In this document: positions 53,201-63,221 of the stretch, one piece after another
How the letters are laid out: each line of letters starts with the position of its first letter
Position numbering within the stretch: the stretch's first letter is position 1
Source: Coenobita brevimanus
Taxonomy: Eukaryota; Arthropoda; Malacostraca; Decapoda; Coenobitidae
Assembly: GCA_032717465.1 (NCBI GenBank)
Contig: CM064666.1
Coordinates: forward strand, 4,000,028 to 4,064,027
Length of the DNA: 64,000 nucleotides
Reading direction: 5' to 3'
Program-made: the position numbers and the translations under genes
Notes under the pieces: generated by a model
Told to the model about the DNA's origin: nothing
Database searches by the model: none
What the model saw: only the letters and a program-made list of their open reading frames with translations

Positions 53201-53955
53201 GAGGACCTCCCTAAAACACCGAAGTAAGTGTCACAAAAAAAAAAAAAAAAAGAGGAAAACGCGATTAAAGTTTTCCAAACTACGCTCTTCAATAACTCAA
53301 CGCCTACCTCTCTGATTTACAAGATTTTTTTTCTGAACAGAGCCCAGACATCCCGTTGCAATATATATGAATATTTATGAATTTATATTTTCATTTTTTT
53401 TTTTTAATGCAGAAAACTATGGAGTATACCTTGTAATATCACCACATTAATATCATAATACCTTGAAATATGAGAAATACAAACATAAAATATTGAAATA
53501 ACACCAAAATGCATAAAAGGTGTGTTTGTATGTATTTATGTTTGAATGTATGTATGTATGCATGTATGTATGTATATTGTTTTTATGTATACAAACATAA
53601 AATGTTGATTATCCCCCAAAATGCCTAATTATGTGTGTTTGTAAGTATGTATGTATGTTTGTATGTATATATGTGTATATGCATGTATGTCTGTACTGGT
53701 ATGTATACAAAATGTTACAATAACCCCAAAATGCAATGTGTAATTAAAATAACATGTTGAAGTAACCCAAAAATGGATTAGGTGTGTTTGTATGTATGTA
53801 TGGATGCATGGAAGTATGTATGTATACATAATGTTTCGAGCGGGATAGTGGCGTATGAGCCATTGGGGAAAACTAGAGTGGTTGAGGACCCCATGGCAAA
53901 AAAAAACAGGATTTCGAGTAGACTGGTCGATACGTCGTTGCTTTACGGAGCTCAT
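53201..53955. mobile_element. 755-bp insertion in RTE-B with CATAT duplication
   Basis: Homology to RTE-B stops at 53200 and resumes at 53956, with CATAT at 53196-53200 and 53956-53960. The ends show an imperfect inverted match: left CTCCCTAAAACACCGAAGTA, right (reverse complement) CTCCGTAAAGCAACGACGTA. The interior has an A17 run and three roughly 115-bp tandem units. No protein is encoded. It is probably a non-autonomous DNA transposon of unknown superfamily. Confidence 0.6.
53470..53835. repeat. Tandem repeat of about 115 bp, three units, with GTAT tracts
   Basis: ACAAACATAAAATATTGAAA...CCAAAATGC...GTGTGTTTGTATGTATTTAT recurs from about 53478, 53591 and 53707. Each unit ends in TATGTATG-type tetranucleotides. 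Located inside the insertion 53201-53955. Confidence 0.65.
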
Positions 53956-53984
53956 CATATACCTCTCCACTCCGTCCCTCCATC

Positions 53985-54245
53985 TCATCCTAGGCCTCCC
54001 CTCCCTCTCCCCCCCTCCACCTTACTCACATACACTCTCCTCGTCAGTCTCTCACCCTCCATCCTCTCCACATGGCCAAACCACCTAAGTGCGTTCCTCC
54101 TAACTCTTCCTATCACATCCACATCCACACCACAACGCTCCTTTATATCTTCATTTTTCAGCTGTGGGTGACTCCACAGGCTCCTCTTAAATAACTCATT
54201 TCCACTGCTCTCACTCTTGACTTGTGTCCTTCCAACAACGTCCAA
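53985..54245 (-). pseudogene. RTE-B copy 3 C-terminal domain
   Basis: An 86-residue frame: IKERCGVDVDVIGRVRRNAL, RWFGHVERMEGERLTRRVYV, SKVEGGRGRGG. It holds the RWFGHVERM signature of the element's C-terminus. The last codons continue toward the insertion at 53955. Confidence 0.8.
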
Positions 54246-54273
54246 GCTTCACTTCCATACGTTAGAGTTGGTA

Positions 54274-55045
54274 TCACAATACTGTCATGTACTGTAGTAA
54301 CTTTTTCACTTCCATGCTCACTTCCCTATTTCTTATCACTGCTTTCAAAGAACCAGCAACCTTTCTTCCTTGTTGCCTCCTTTCAAGCATTTCATCCTCC
54401 AAACTTCCATCCTCACTCATCACACTCCCCAAGTACTTAAACATACTCACATTTTCCATTTCCTCACCATCCAACCTCACTGTACATTCACTGACTTCAC
54501 CTCTCTCAAAGACCATCACTTTACTCTTCCCTACATTCACCTTTAGATTCCGATTCTTACACACTCTCCCAAACTCATCCATCAAGCCTTGAAGCTCCCC
54601 TTCGTCTTCACTTAACAACACAGTATCATCTGCAAACAACAGCAAAGGGAGTTTCCAAACACTATCCTCTCTTACCAGAGCCACTCCAACATCCACTGCC
54701 CTACCTTGTATCTCTTTTATTACCCCATCCACGTACAGACTGAACAACAATGGAGACATGACACATTCCTGTTTCAACCCAACCCTCAAAGAGAAAAATT
54801 CACTCAGTTCACTATCCACACGGACTGCAGCCTTAGCACCATCGTACATACTGTACTCTTCACAGCATTCAACAACTTCCCATCTACTCCATATATTCTT
54901 AATACTTTCCACAATCCTTGTCTATCCACCCTGTCATATGCTTTCTCCAAATCCATGAAGGTCGCATACAACTTCTTTCCCTTCTCTAGAAACTTTTCCA
55001 CTAAATATCTAAGAATGAATATCTGATCTACACAACTTCATCCCT
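54274..55045 (-). pseudogene. RTE-B copy 3 RT palm and thumb
   Basis: Two overlapping frames, 54804-55001 with YATFMDLEKAYDRVD (catalytic Asp) and 54274-54912 with LRVGLKQECVMSPLLFSLYV (normally KQGCVM), LLFADDTVLLSEDEGELQ (both Asp), NVGKSKVMVFE and FKYLGSVM. A frameshift near 54860 separates them. Upstream, homology jumps at about 55045 from the pre-RT linker directly to VDQIFILRYLVEKFLEKG, so roughly 400 bp of RT fingers present in the copy at 59510-59905 are missing. Confidence 0.82.
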
Positions 55046-55920
55046 TCAACCACTTATACTGGCATTACTTAAATCCTCTATGTTCAACAATTCCTTAAAG
55101 TGTTCTCTCCATCTGCTCACTTTTTCTCCCTTCGCCACTAGTAATCTACCATTTTATCTTTCACTCCCCTACTAACTTCACTGCCAACCTATCTTACTTT
55201 CTTCACCTTTTTCCAGAACATTTTCTTACAGTCGTTCCACTTTACATTCAAATTCTTTCCAAATTCCTCATCGACTCTCCTCTTACTCTGTCTTACTAAT
55301 CTTTTCACCTCTCTCTTCCTTTCTACATATAACTCTCTCTTCCGTCTCTCAACTTCTTCCACGCCCCTATTTCTCATCCATTCATTGTATGCTTTCTTCT
55401 CTTGTGCCACAGCCTGTCTCACCTCTTCATTCCACCATGCTGTTTCTTGCACCCTCTTCCGTCTTCTCTTCACCCCATGCACCACATCACATGCTGCACA
55501 TACTTCTGTGAATATCTTGCACACACCTTCCACGTCCCCCATCTGCTCCAGTTCATATTTACCCAATCGTTCCTCCACTTCTCTCTTAAATTCTGCCTTT
55601 TTCTCATCCTCTTGCAACCTTTCCACACTCCTTGCAACTACTGCCTCCTCCCGTCCTTCCCTTCTTCTATTTCTCCATCTTACTTGGATCTTAATTCTGG
55701 CCACCACCAAGCAGTGATCAGAAAGTCCACTCCCCCAACCTCTATATGCTCTTGCATCCATTACACATCTTCGCATCCTTTCATCCACACACACATAATT
55801 AATCACTGTCTTCCTTCCATTCAGCTCACCACCCACCCTTCTCATCACTCGCCATGTATACCTTGGATCATTTTGTGCCTGAGGAGGGTATTGGCTATCA
55901 CCAACTCCCTCCTGGCACAA
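55046..55920 (-). pseudogene. RTE-B copy 3 endonuclease end and linker
   Basis: A 243-residue frame (55189-55920) with YTWRVMRRVGGELNGRKTVI, NYVCVDERMRRCVMDARAYR (endonuclease), SGLSDHCLVVARIKI (catalytic SDH), then a long basic Arg/Glu/Lys-rich linker ending KNLNVKWNDCKKMFWKKVKK. The endonuclease SDH motif is intact. Confidence 0.8.
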
Positions 55921-56101
55921 ATGTCCACTAACACACTGCCATTCTCATCTATCTCAGCAGACACACCCCACTCACCAACTACTCCATCCACCTTCACATT
56001 CCCTACTTTACTACCTTCACATTCCCTACTTTACCATTCATATCACCAATCAAAAATACTCTCTCATTCCTTCCAAACTTTTCCATGCACACTTCCACTG
56101 T
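55921..56101 (-). pseudogene. RTE-B copy 3 endonuclease centre
   Basis: Reads VEVCMEKFGRNERVFLIGDM, NGKVGNVK in phase, containing the GDMNGKVG block with catalytic Asp and Asn. A short duplication (CTTCACATTCCCTACTTTAC twice, 55991 and 56019 region) breaks it. It ends at the insertion beginning at 56102. Confidence 0.7.
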
Positions 56102-56685
56102 TAGGACTCCATATTATAAATACAATTAATTATAGAAAACATGATAGATAGATAGATAGATAGGTAGACAGATAGATAGACAGACAGATAGAAGCAGCAA
56201 GTCAGAGGATGAGACAGGTATTGTGTCTGCGAGAATCGAGCAATGCTAAACATGCTTACACACTCTAACTCAAGGAATGCTTTATAGGCATACGACAGCG
56301 CTTCGTGACCATACACACACATACACACATACTCACACACAGGCTTCTAGAACTTTCCAACAACAGTGTAACACACGTGACACGACCCTTGCTACACCAG
56401 AATTTAGGAAGCAGCGCAGAAGGAGGTTAGCCATAGAACCGGCAAGTAGTAGGGAGAACGAGCCTAGCAACATGGGCGAGAGGGAAGAGAGAGAGAGAGA
56501 GAGCGAGACAGGGAGGTAGCTCGCGGGACTTTATACTTCACTCTGTGTGAGAGACTTTGTTAATATTCCCAAGACAAATAAAAATAGTCCCATACTATTC
56601 TTTACCTCTCCTGTCATTGCATGACAAAAAGGGAACCAAGATTACTTACAAAACTACTCAAGTATAACAACCGCTCGTCCACAAG

Positions 56686-56773
<88 letters not shown>

Positions 56774-56815
56774 CTAATCTACAAGCCTACAAGTCTACAA
56801 GAACCTACAAATTAT
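56102..56815. mobile_element. 714-bp insertion in RTE-B endonuclease with ACTGT duplication
   Basis: Flanked by ACTGT at 56097-56101 and 56816-56820, between FWTN-type and EVCMEKF-type codons of the endonuclease. It contains GATA/GACA repeats (56140-56190), ACACAC patches, a GA run near 56488-56508, an AATAAA at 56577-56582 and a (TA)n at 56693-56772. A TGTAACAC...TTACTTACA subsegment (56367-56650) looks like an LTR but lacks its own duplication. Class unknown. Confidence 0.5.
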
Positions 56816-56820
56816 ACTGT

Positions 56821-57202
56821 GAGACCACATTTGTCCAGAACTCTTCTCTCACTCTGCTTGCACGATCTTGCGTTGTGTATACACGCACACAGTCGCCCAC
56901 ATTTGTATTCCAACTTTCAATCTTACCCACACAATCCTTGAGCCAACTGATCCGTACTCCCTGATGTTCTTCTTCCATCTTTTACTCACAAAAATACACA
57001 CTCCTTCTTTTGCCCTCTCATTCTCACCTACTGCTGCACATATACCCCATCCTTACTCCTATTCTCTCACACTCTCTCCTCTCCATTTAATTTCAGTTAC
57101 TCCACATACATCCACTCTCGCACCCTCAAGCACCTGGACAATCTCTCTCTCTTTCATCTCATTATTCGCACCCCTTACATTCCATGTCGCGATCCGAACC
57201 AT
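56821..57202 (-). pseudogene. RTE-B copy 3 endonuclease N-terminus
   Basis: From Met at 57202: MVRIATWNVRGANNEMKERE, IVQVLEGARVDVCGVTEIKW, RGESVREYRSKDGVYVQ. It holds the active-site Asn (TWNVRG) and Glu (VTEIKW). Later codons near 56870-56900 match the YAP/YGPG and FW region in another phase. Confidence 0.78.
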
Positions 57203-57479
57203 GTCCTTTATCTGGTCCTTGGTCGTCATCTTTTGGTCAGTCCTTGTCTGAGGCTTCTTGTTCGTCTTTCTAGTTAGCTGTTTTCAGTGGAGGGGCACTA
57301 AATCTCCGCCTTTTCATGCGACATTGTTGTACTTCTCGATATTTCCTTCAGGCCTCAGCTGGAGTGTCAGGAGGGCTGGGAGAGAAATCCTGCTTTGCCA
57401 TCCTTGTCTGCGACTTACGGAATAGTTCTGTTAGTTATACCTTGAACCGTAAACTGCACCCTTAACAGGACCTATAGGT
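57203..57479 (-). other. Probable 5' leader of RTE-B copy 3
   Basis: Minus-strand sequence upstream of the endonuclease, including AAAAGGCGGAGATTTAGTGC and CTGACACTCCAGCTGAGGCC. AAAAGGCGGAG resembles the AAAAGGGGCGGAG of the RTE-A leader near 2705. The element's start is not defined. Confidence 0.35.
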
Positions 57480-58020
57480 ATGTTGCTGTTTGTATTCCAC
57501 TTTATTCTTTTGTATCTGGTCGTTTTGCATCTTCTCTTTTCTCTCTCCTCTTCCCGATCTCCTCTCCCAGTCTTGACGCATTCTTGCTTATCTCTGCTCT
57601 TCCTTTCTCTCCCTCTCCCGTTCCCTTTCTCTTCCACCCCCTCCTTCCTCCTCTTCCTCCTTGAGCCGTGTAGTTCCTCGCCTTCTCTTCCCCCATCATT
57701 CTCCTCCTGACACCTTCATTTCTCCTCCTCCTTCCGTCCCTTTCATTCTCCTCCTTTTTTCTTCTTCTTCCATCTCATTTCCACTCCTTTTCCATCCTCC
57801 TTCTACCCTACCTCTTTACACCTTCCTCCATGCCACCCTCCTACCTTTCTTTCCACCCTCTTCTTCTTCTTCCTCCTCTCCCTCGTCCTCCTTCCACACC
57901 CTCGTGTTCGGCACGTCAATTTTCCCTCCCTGCGTCCTCATGTGCTCACGGATTTTCTTCTCTCTCCCTCCCTTTCCACCAACTATCTCGTCTCTGCCGT
58001 TCCTAACTCCTCTCTCTTGA
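57480..58020. repeat. Pyrimidine-rich tract
   Basis: About 540 bp rich in CTCTTCCTCC words on the plus strand. Ser/Phe/Pro and Glu/Lys/Arg frames are artefacts. Confidence 0.85.
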
Positions 58021-58570
58021 GCGAGTTAGGAGGAATACTTTCATGTTCATTCCTTACACCTCACATAACTTCCTCCAACTCGAATGTTCTCTGTAGTTGA
58101 ATAAAGGAGCCAGAACACTAAAAATTAAGTTCAGCTGTTACATACCAAAACTACATTTCCATCCATGAGTTACGGTGCTCCATCTGGATGTACACCACAA
58201 GGATTTACATCTGAGGAAAGGCTGGGTCTCAGGTTAACAAAATACCACTCAGGGATGGACGACTCAACTCTGTGTACATTAACTTTGTTCAGATTTTCTT
58301 CCTTTTGGTGTTTATTTCCTGTAGTTCAATGACAGAAAACGACAATGTATCGGCTCTGCATCCTCTTCCATGGCATTAGTTCGTGCCTAGCATCACATTC
58401 TAGTGTTAGTTTTTTGTTTCATTTCAAAGGTCAAGATGAACAGAGGTCGATAGGGGAAAAAAAAAAAAAAGAAAGAAAGAAAGAAAAGAGACGCAGACAA
58501 CATTCTAAACGACCGGAGTAAGATTTAAAATTTGGGAACCAGGGCTCCTAACAGTGGAATAGAAGACTGG

Positions 58571-58573
<3 letters not shown>
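58021..58573. other. Unassigned spacer
   Basis: A run with GAAA repeats at 58457-58490. Nothing coding is recognised. Confidence 0.35.

Positions 58574-58653
<80 letters not shown>
58574..58653. repeat. (TA)n microsatellite at RTE-C tail
   Basis: About 80 bp of TA abutting the 3' tail of the RTE-C fragment. Confidence 0.95.
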
Positions 58654-58655
<2 letters not shown>

Positions 58656-58898
58656 TCAGTCATTGCAAGTCCACTGCTAAAGAAAGGCCTCCCCCAACCT
58701 TCTTCACAAATTCCGTGACTGAGCCAGTTTCTGCCTCCTTTGGTCTACGAACTTCTCTACAGTATTTCATCTCTCGACCTCTTGTTGGCCTATTTCTGTT
58801 ACTCTTACAAACTCTTGGAGTCCAGTCAGTCAGCCTCTTGCTTCATCAGTTATCCCTTACTCTTGCTACATGGCTTGTTCATCTCCATTTGTCTCACA
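58654..58898 (-). mobile_element. RTE-C LINE 3' fragment, copy 2
   Basis: Collinear with 32594-32850: ATCATCAGTCATTGCAAGTC, CACTGCTAAAGAAAGGCCTC, then CTTGGAGTCCAGTCAGTCAG and TACTCTTGCTACATG. It is about 245 bp long, and the 3' end lies at the left next to (TA)n. No protein frame survives. Confidence 0.75.
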
Positions 58899-58904
58899 TA
58901 TATA

Positions 58905-59195
<291 letters not shown>

Positions 59196-59653
59196 AAGAT
59201 TTTGAGAGACGGGAGAGAGAGTTATATAGAGAGAGAAAAAGGAAGGTGAAAAAATTAGTAATAAAGAGTAATAAGAGAGTGGATGAGGAATTTGGAAGGA
59301 ATCTGAGCGTAAAGTGGAGGGAACGTAAGAAAATTTTTTGGAAAGAGGTAAAGAGTGTTAGACAGGGTGTCAAAGAAGTCAGTCGGGGAGTGAAAGCTAA
59401 AAATGGTAGATTACTTGTGGAGAAGGGAGAAAAAGTGAGCAGATGGAGAGAACACTTTAAGGAACTGTTGAACACAGAGAATGAAAATAATGCGTGTATA
59501 AGTGGCTGGGGAATGGCTGGGAAAAGGAAGGATGTGAGAAGAGAGGAAGAAATCAGTAGGATGGAAGTTGTGGATGCAATGAAGAAAGTCAAAATGGGAA
59601 ATGCCCCAGTAATTGATGGTGTATGTGGTGAAATGCTGAAGCATGTGGAATAG
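59196..59653 (+). pseudogene. RTE-B copy 4 linker and start of RT
   Basis: The frame (open from 59078) shows FGRNLSVKWRERKKIFWKEV, KNGRLLVEKGEKVSRWREHF, KELLN, ISRMEVVDAMKKVKMGNAPV, IDGVCGEMLKHVE then a stop. It corresponds to the block that precedes RT fingers in the other RTE copies (KTGKAAGMDG in RTE-A). Confidence 0.8.
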
Positions 59654-59668
59654 ACAGTAATAGAATGG

Positions 59669-60298
59669 ATGTGGAAGATGTGCAGATTGGCCTGGGAGGA
59701 AAATTTGAGTCCCAGAGGATTGGAGTCAGGTATAATTATTCTCCTGTACAAAGGAAAACGGGAAAAAGAAGTGTGTGGTAATCATAACGGCATTTGTCTT
59801 CTTAGTGTAATAGGAAAAGCATACGGTAGGATACTTATTGACAGGGTTAGGGAAATAACGAAGGAATTAGTTGGAGAAGAACAGGGAGGTTTTAGGAAGA
59901 GAAGAGGTTGTATAGATCAGATATTCATTCTTAGATCTTTAGTGAAGAAGTTTCTAGAAAAGATCAAGTTGTATGCGGCCTCCATGGATTTGGAGAAAGT
60001 ATATGAGAGGGTGGATAGACAAGGATTGTGGAAAGTATTAAGAACACATGGAGTAGATGGAAAGTTGTTGAATGCTGTGAAGAGTATGTATGATGGTGCT
60101 AAGGCTGAGGTGAGTGTGGATGGTGAACTGAGTGAAGTTTTCTTTTTGAAGATTGGATTGAAACAGGGATGTGTCATGTCTCAATGGTTGTTCAATCTGC
60201 ATATGGATGGGGTTATAAAAGATGTTGGAGCAGCCCTAATGAGAGAAGGCAATGTTTGGAAACTCCCTGTACTGTTGTTTGCAGATGATACTGTGTAG
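59669..60298 (+). pseudogene. RTE-B copy 4 RT fingers and palm, nonsense-terminated
   Basis: A 209-residue frame: LLYKGKREKEVCGNHNGICL (NYRGIxLLS region), EEQGGFRKRRGCIDQIFILR, YAASMDLEKVYERVD (AYD changed to VYE), LKIGLKQGCVMSQWLFNLHM, LLFADDTV then TAG. Other copies have TTG or CTG (Leu) at the stop position, so a single substitution truncates the enzyme just after the catalytic FADD box. Confidence 0.82.
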
Positions 60299-60340
60299 TC
60301 AAGTGAAGACGAAAGGGATCTGCGAGGCTTGGTGGGTGAA

Positions 60341-60417
<77 letters not shown>

Positions 60418-61140
60418 AACGGAATCTAAAGGTGAATTTAGGAAAGAGTAAATTGATGAGCTTTGAGAGAAATGAAGTCAGTGAATGTACAGTGAGGCTG
60501 GATGAAGAGGATATGGAAAATGTGAGTGCTTTTAAGTACTTGGGGAGTGTGATGGGTGGGGATGGAAGTTTAGAGGGTGAAGTACTCGAAAGGGTACATC
60601 AAGGAAGAAAGGTTGCTGGTTCCTCGAAAGCAATGATAAGAAAAGGAAATGACCATAGAAGTGAAAAAGTTATTGCATGACAGTATTGTGATATCAACTC
60701 TAACGTATGGATGTGAAACTTGGACTTTGTTGGAGGGACAGAAGTCAAGAGCGAGAGCAGTGGAAATGAGTTATTTGAGGAAAGCATGTGGAGTCACATG
60801 AAGAGACAGACTGACAAATAAGGAAGTGAAGGAGCATTGTGGTGTAGATGTGGATGTGATAGGAAGTGTTAGGAGAAACACACGGAGATGGTTTGGCCAT
60901 GTGGAGAGGATGAAGAGTGATAGACTGACGACGAGAGTGTATGTGAGTGAGGTGGAGAGGAGGGGGGAGGGAAGGGGAGGCCAAGGATGAGATGGAGGGA
61001 TGAAGTGAAGAGGTATATGAGCGAGGAAGGTGTGAGCTGGGAGCAGAGCAGTGAAATGGCGGGGGAACGGGCGACATGGAGGCGATTTGTTTGTGGCCAC
61101 CACTTACGGGATTAGGGCATCTGGCAATAAATAGATAGAC
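60299..61140 (+). pseudogene. RTE-B copy 4 C-terminal part with embedded (GT)n
   Basis: After the stop: SSEDERDLRGLVG, then the (GT)n tract, KKRNLKVNLGKSKLMSFERN, FKYLGSVMGGDGSLEGEVLE, a frame change near 60640, TYGCETWTLLEGQKSRARAV, RRWFGHVERMKSDRLTTRVY. The frame stays open across the microsatellite (60252-60680). Confidence 0.78.
60343..60413. repeat. (GT)n microsatellite inside RT coding sequence
   Basis: 71 bp of perfect GT between codons for GEF and KKRNLKV. At this position the other RTE-B copies read GAGTTTGGGAGAGTGTGTAA or a close variant, so the tract grew from an existing GTGTGT seed. Confidence 0.92.
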
Positions 61141-61146
61141 AGATAA

Positions 61147-61490
61147 TATACTAGCTATCATGGTAAGGTGTGTGACTGCCTGTCAGACTCACAGGGGCGC
61201 GATACTATCCCTGCATGGTTTAGGAAATGACATATCAGAAATTAATTCAAGGATATCTGAGGCTAATTCCCTCTAAGTTCTGTTCAGTATGGTTGCACAC
61301 ATTGACTCTAACCTCTGGCACTGACCGCATAAACTCATCCCATTTCCCCTTCCCTCCACACTACAGTAAAGCACCAAACAAAACTCACCACCTCCTCTAA
61401 CCATATGCTCGTGATATTCCTTTATGGTATACTCCCATAAATACAAACGAAAGCGGGAACGAAGTATTACTTTGATCGACGTGTGCGTAT
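61147..61490 (+). repeat. Repeat family X copy A, right part
   Basis: GACTGCCTGTCAGACTCAC, CGATACTATCCCTGCATGG, AAATGACATATCAG, GAGGCTAATTCCCTC, CTGTTCAGTATGGTTGC, ATATGCTCGTGATATTCC, ACGAAAGCGGGAACGAAGTA. All blocks recur in the same order at 62745-63046. The copy ends at GTGTGTATG-type repeats. Confidence 0.65.
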
Positions 61491-61564
61491 GGCTGTGTGT
61501 ATGTCTGCGTCTGTGTGCGTATGTCTGTGTGCGTGTGTCTGTGTGTGCGTAGGTCTGTAGGTTC

Positions 61565-61610
<46 letters not shown>

Positions 61611-61659
61611 GTCTATATATGTGTTCATCTGTAGCCTGTGTGTGTATGCATGTTTCGTA

Positions 61660-61691
<32 letters not shown>
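61491..61691. repeat. Degenerate and perfect (GT)n, (TC)n
   Basis: GTGCGTATGTCTGTGT-type repeats to 61565, (GT)n at 61570-61608, (TC)n at 61664-61691. Confidence 0.9.
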
Positions 61692-62577
<886 letters not shown>

Positions 62578-63045
62578 GCCCGAATTTGGCCGTAGACCAC
62601 ACAACCTCTTGCGTGGGGCCCAGCAGTCTTACATGTCACACACCGATCACCCCATAGGACATAGGATTTTCGTAATACTAGTTTCGACACCATTTGTAAG
62701 TGTAATCAGACATCGGCATAAACTTTGGTAAGTTTGTATAACCTGCCTGTCGACCCATCTTAGTGCGAAATTATCCCTGCATTTTATGAGATGGCATGTC
62801 AGCTGGAATTTAATGGATCGCTGAGGCTAATTGCTGCAAAATACTGTTCAGTACGGTTGCGATCAAGCACACACTTGACTTCAATCTGTAACACCGAAAA
62901 CACGAGCTAGTTTACATTTTCCCCGCACTAAAAGGCAGAACACAACTCCCCACGTCTAATCATACGCTTGTGATATCCTGTTACGAAATACTCCCACTCA
63001 CATACGAAAGCACGAACGAAATACTACTCTGTGTGACGTTTGCGT

Positions 63046-63046
<1 letters not shown>
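62578..63046 (+). repeat. Repeat family X copy B, uninterrupted
   Basis: About 470 bp matching the two halves of copy A in order, without the RTE-B insertion, and likewise ending at a (GT)n. No open frame, tRNA-like box or terminal inverted repeat is visible. It could be the 3' region of a LINE or a tRNA-unrelated SINE. Family unknown to me. Confidence 0.65.
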
Positions 63047-63128
<82 letters not shown>

Positions 63129-63175
63129 CGTGCGTGCGTGTGCTTGTGCGTGCGTGTGCTTTTGCGTGCGCGTGG

Positions 63176-63220
<45 letters not shown>
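63047..63220. repeat. (GT)n with GCGT interruptions
   Basis: GT at 63047-63120, CGTG-rich middle at 63121-63180, GT at 63181-63220. Alternating purine-pyrimidine throughout, so prone to Z-DNA. Confidence 0.92.

Positions 63221-63221
<1 letters not shown>

Larger units (their letters stand above)
53073..57290 (-). mobile_element. RTE-B LINE copy 3, nearly full length, with two insertions
   Basis: Minus-strand element: endonuclease from about 57202, linker, RT, and a 3' tail at 53073-53200 (CTATCTATTACCAGACACC at the left). Two foreign segments, 53201-53955 and 56102-56815, are each flanked by 5-bp duplications. Without them the element is about 2.7 kb, right for RTE. The 5' border is uncertain (57202-57420). 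RT fingers carry an internal deletion near 55045. Confidence 0.82.
59196..61146 (+). mobile_element. RTE-B LINE copy 4, 5'-truncated, inserted in repeat X
   Basis: Begins in the linker (FERRERELYRERKRKVKKL) and runs through RT to the tail CTGGCAATAAATAGATAGAC. It is interrupted by a (GT)n within coding sequence. Because the host repeat X is intact at 62578-63046, the insertion limits can be inferred to a few tens of bases. An exact target duplication could not be fixed. Confidence 0.8.

Noticed and set aside
56367..56650. Independent solo LTR
   Set aside because: No flanking target duplication at these ends. The only duplication found encloses the larger 56102-56815 segment.
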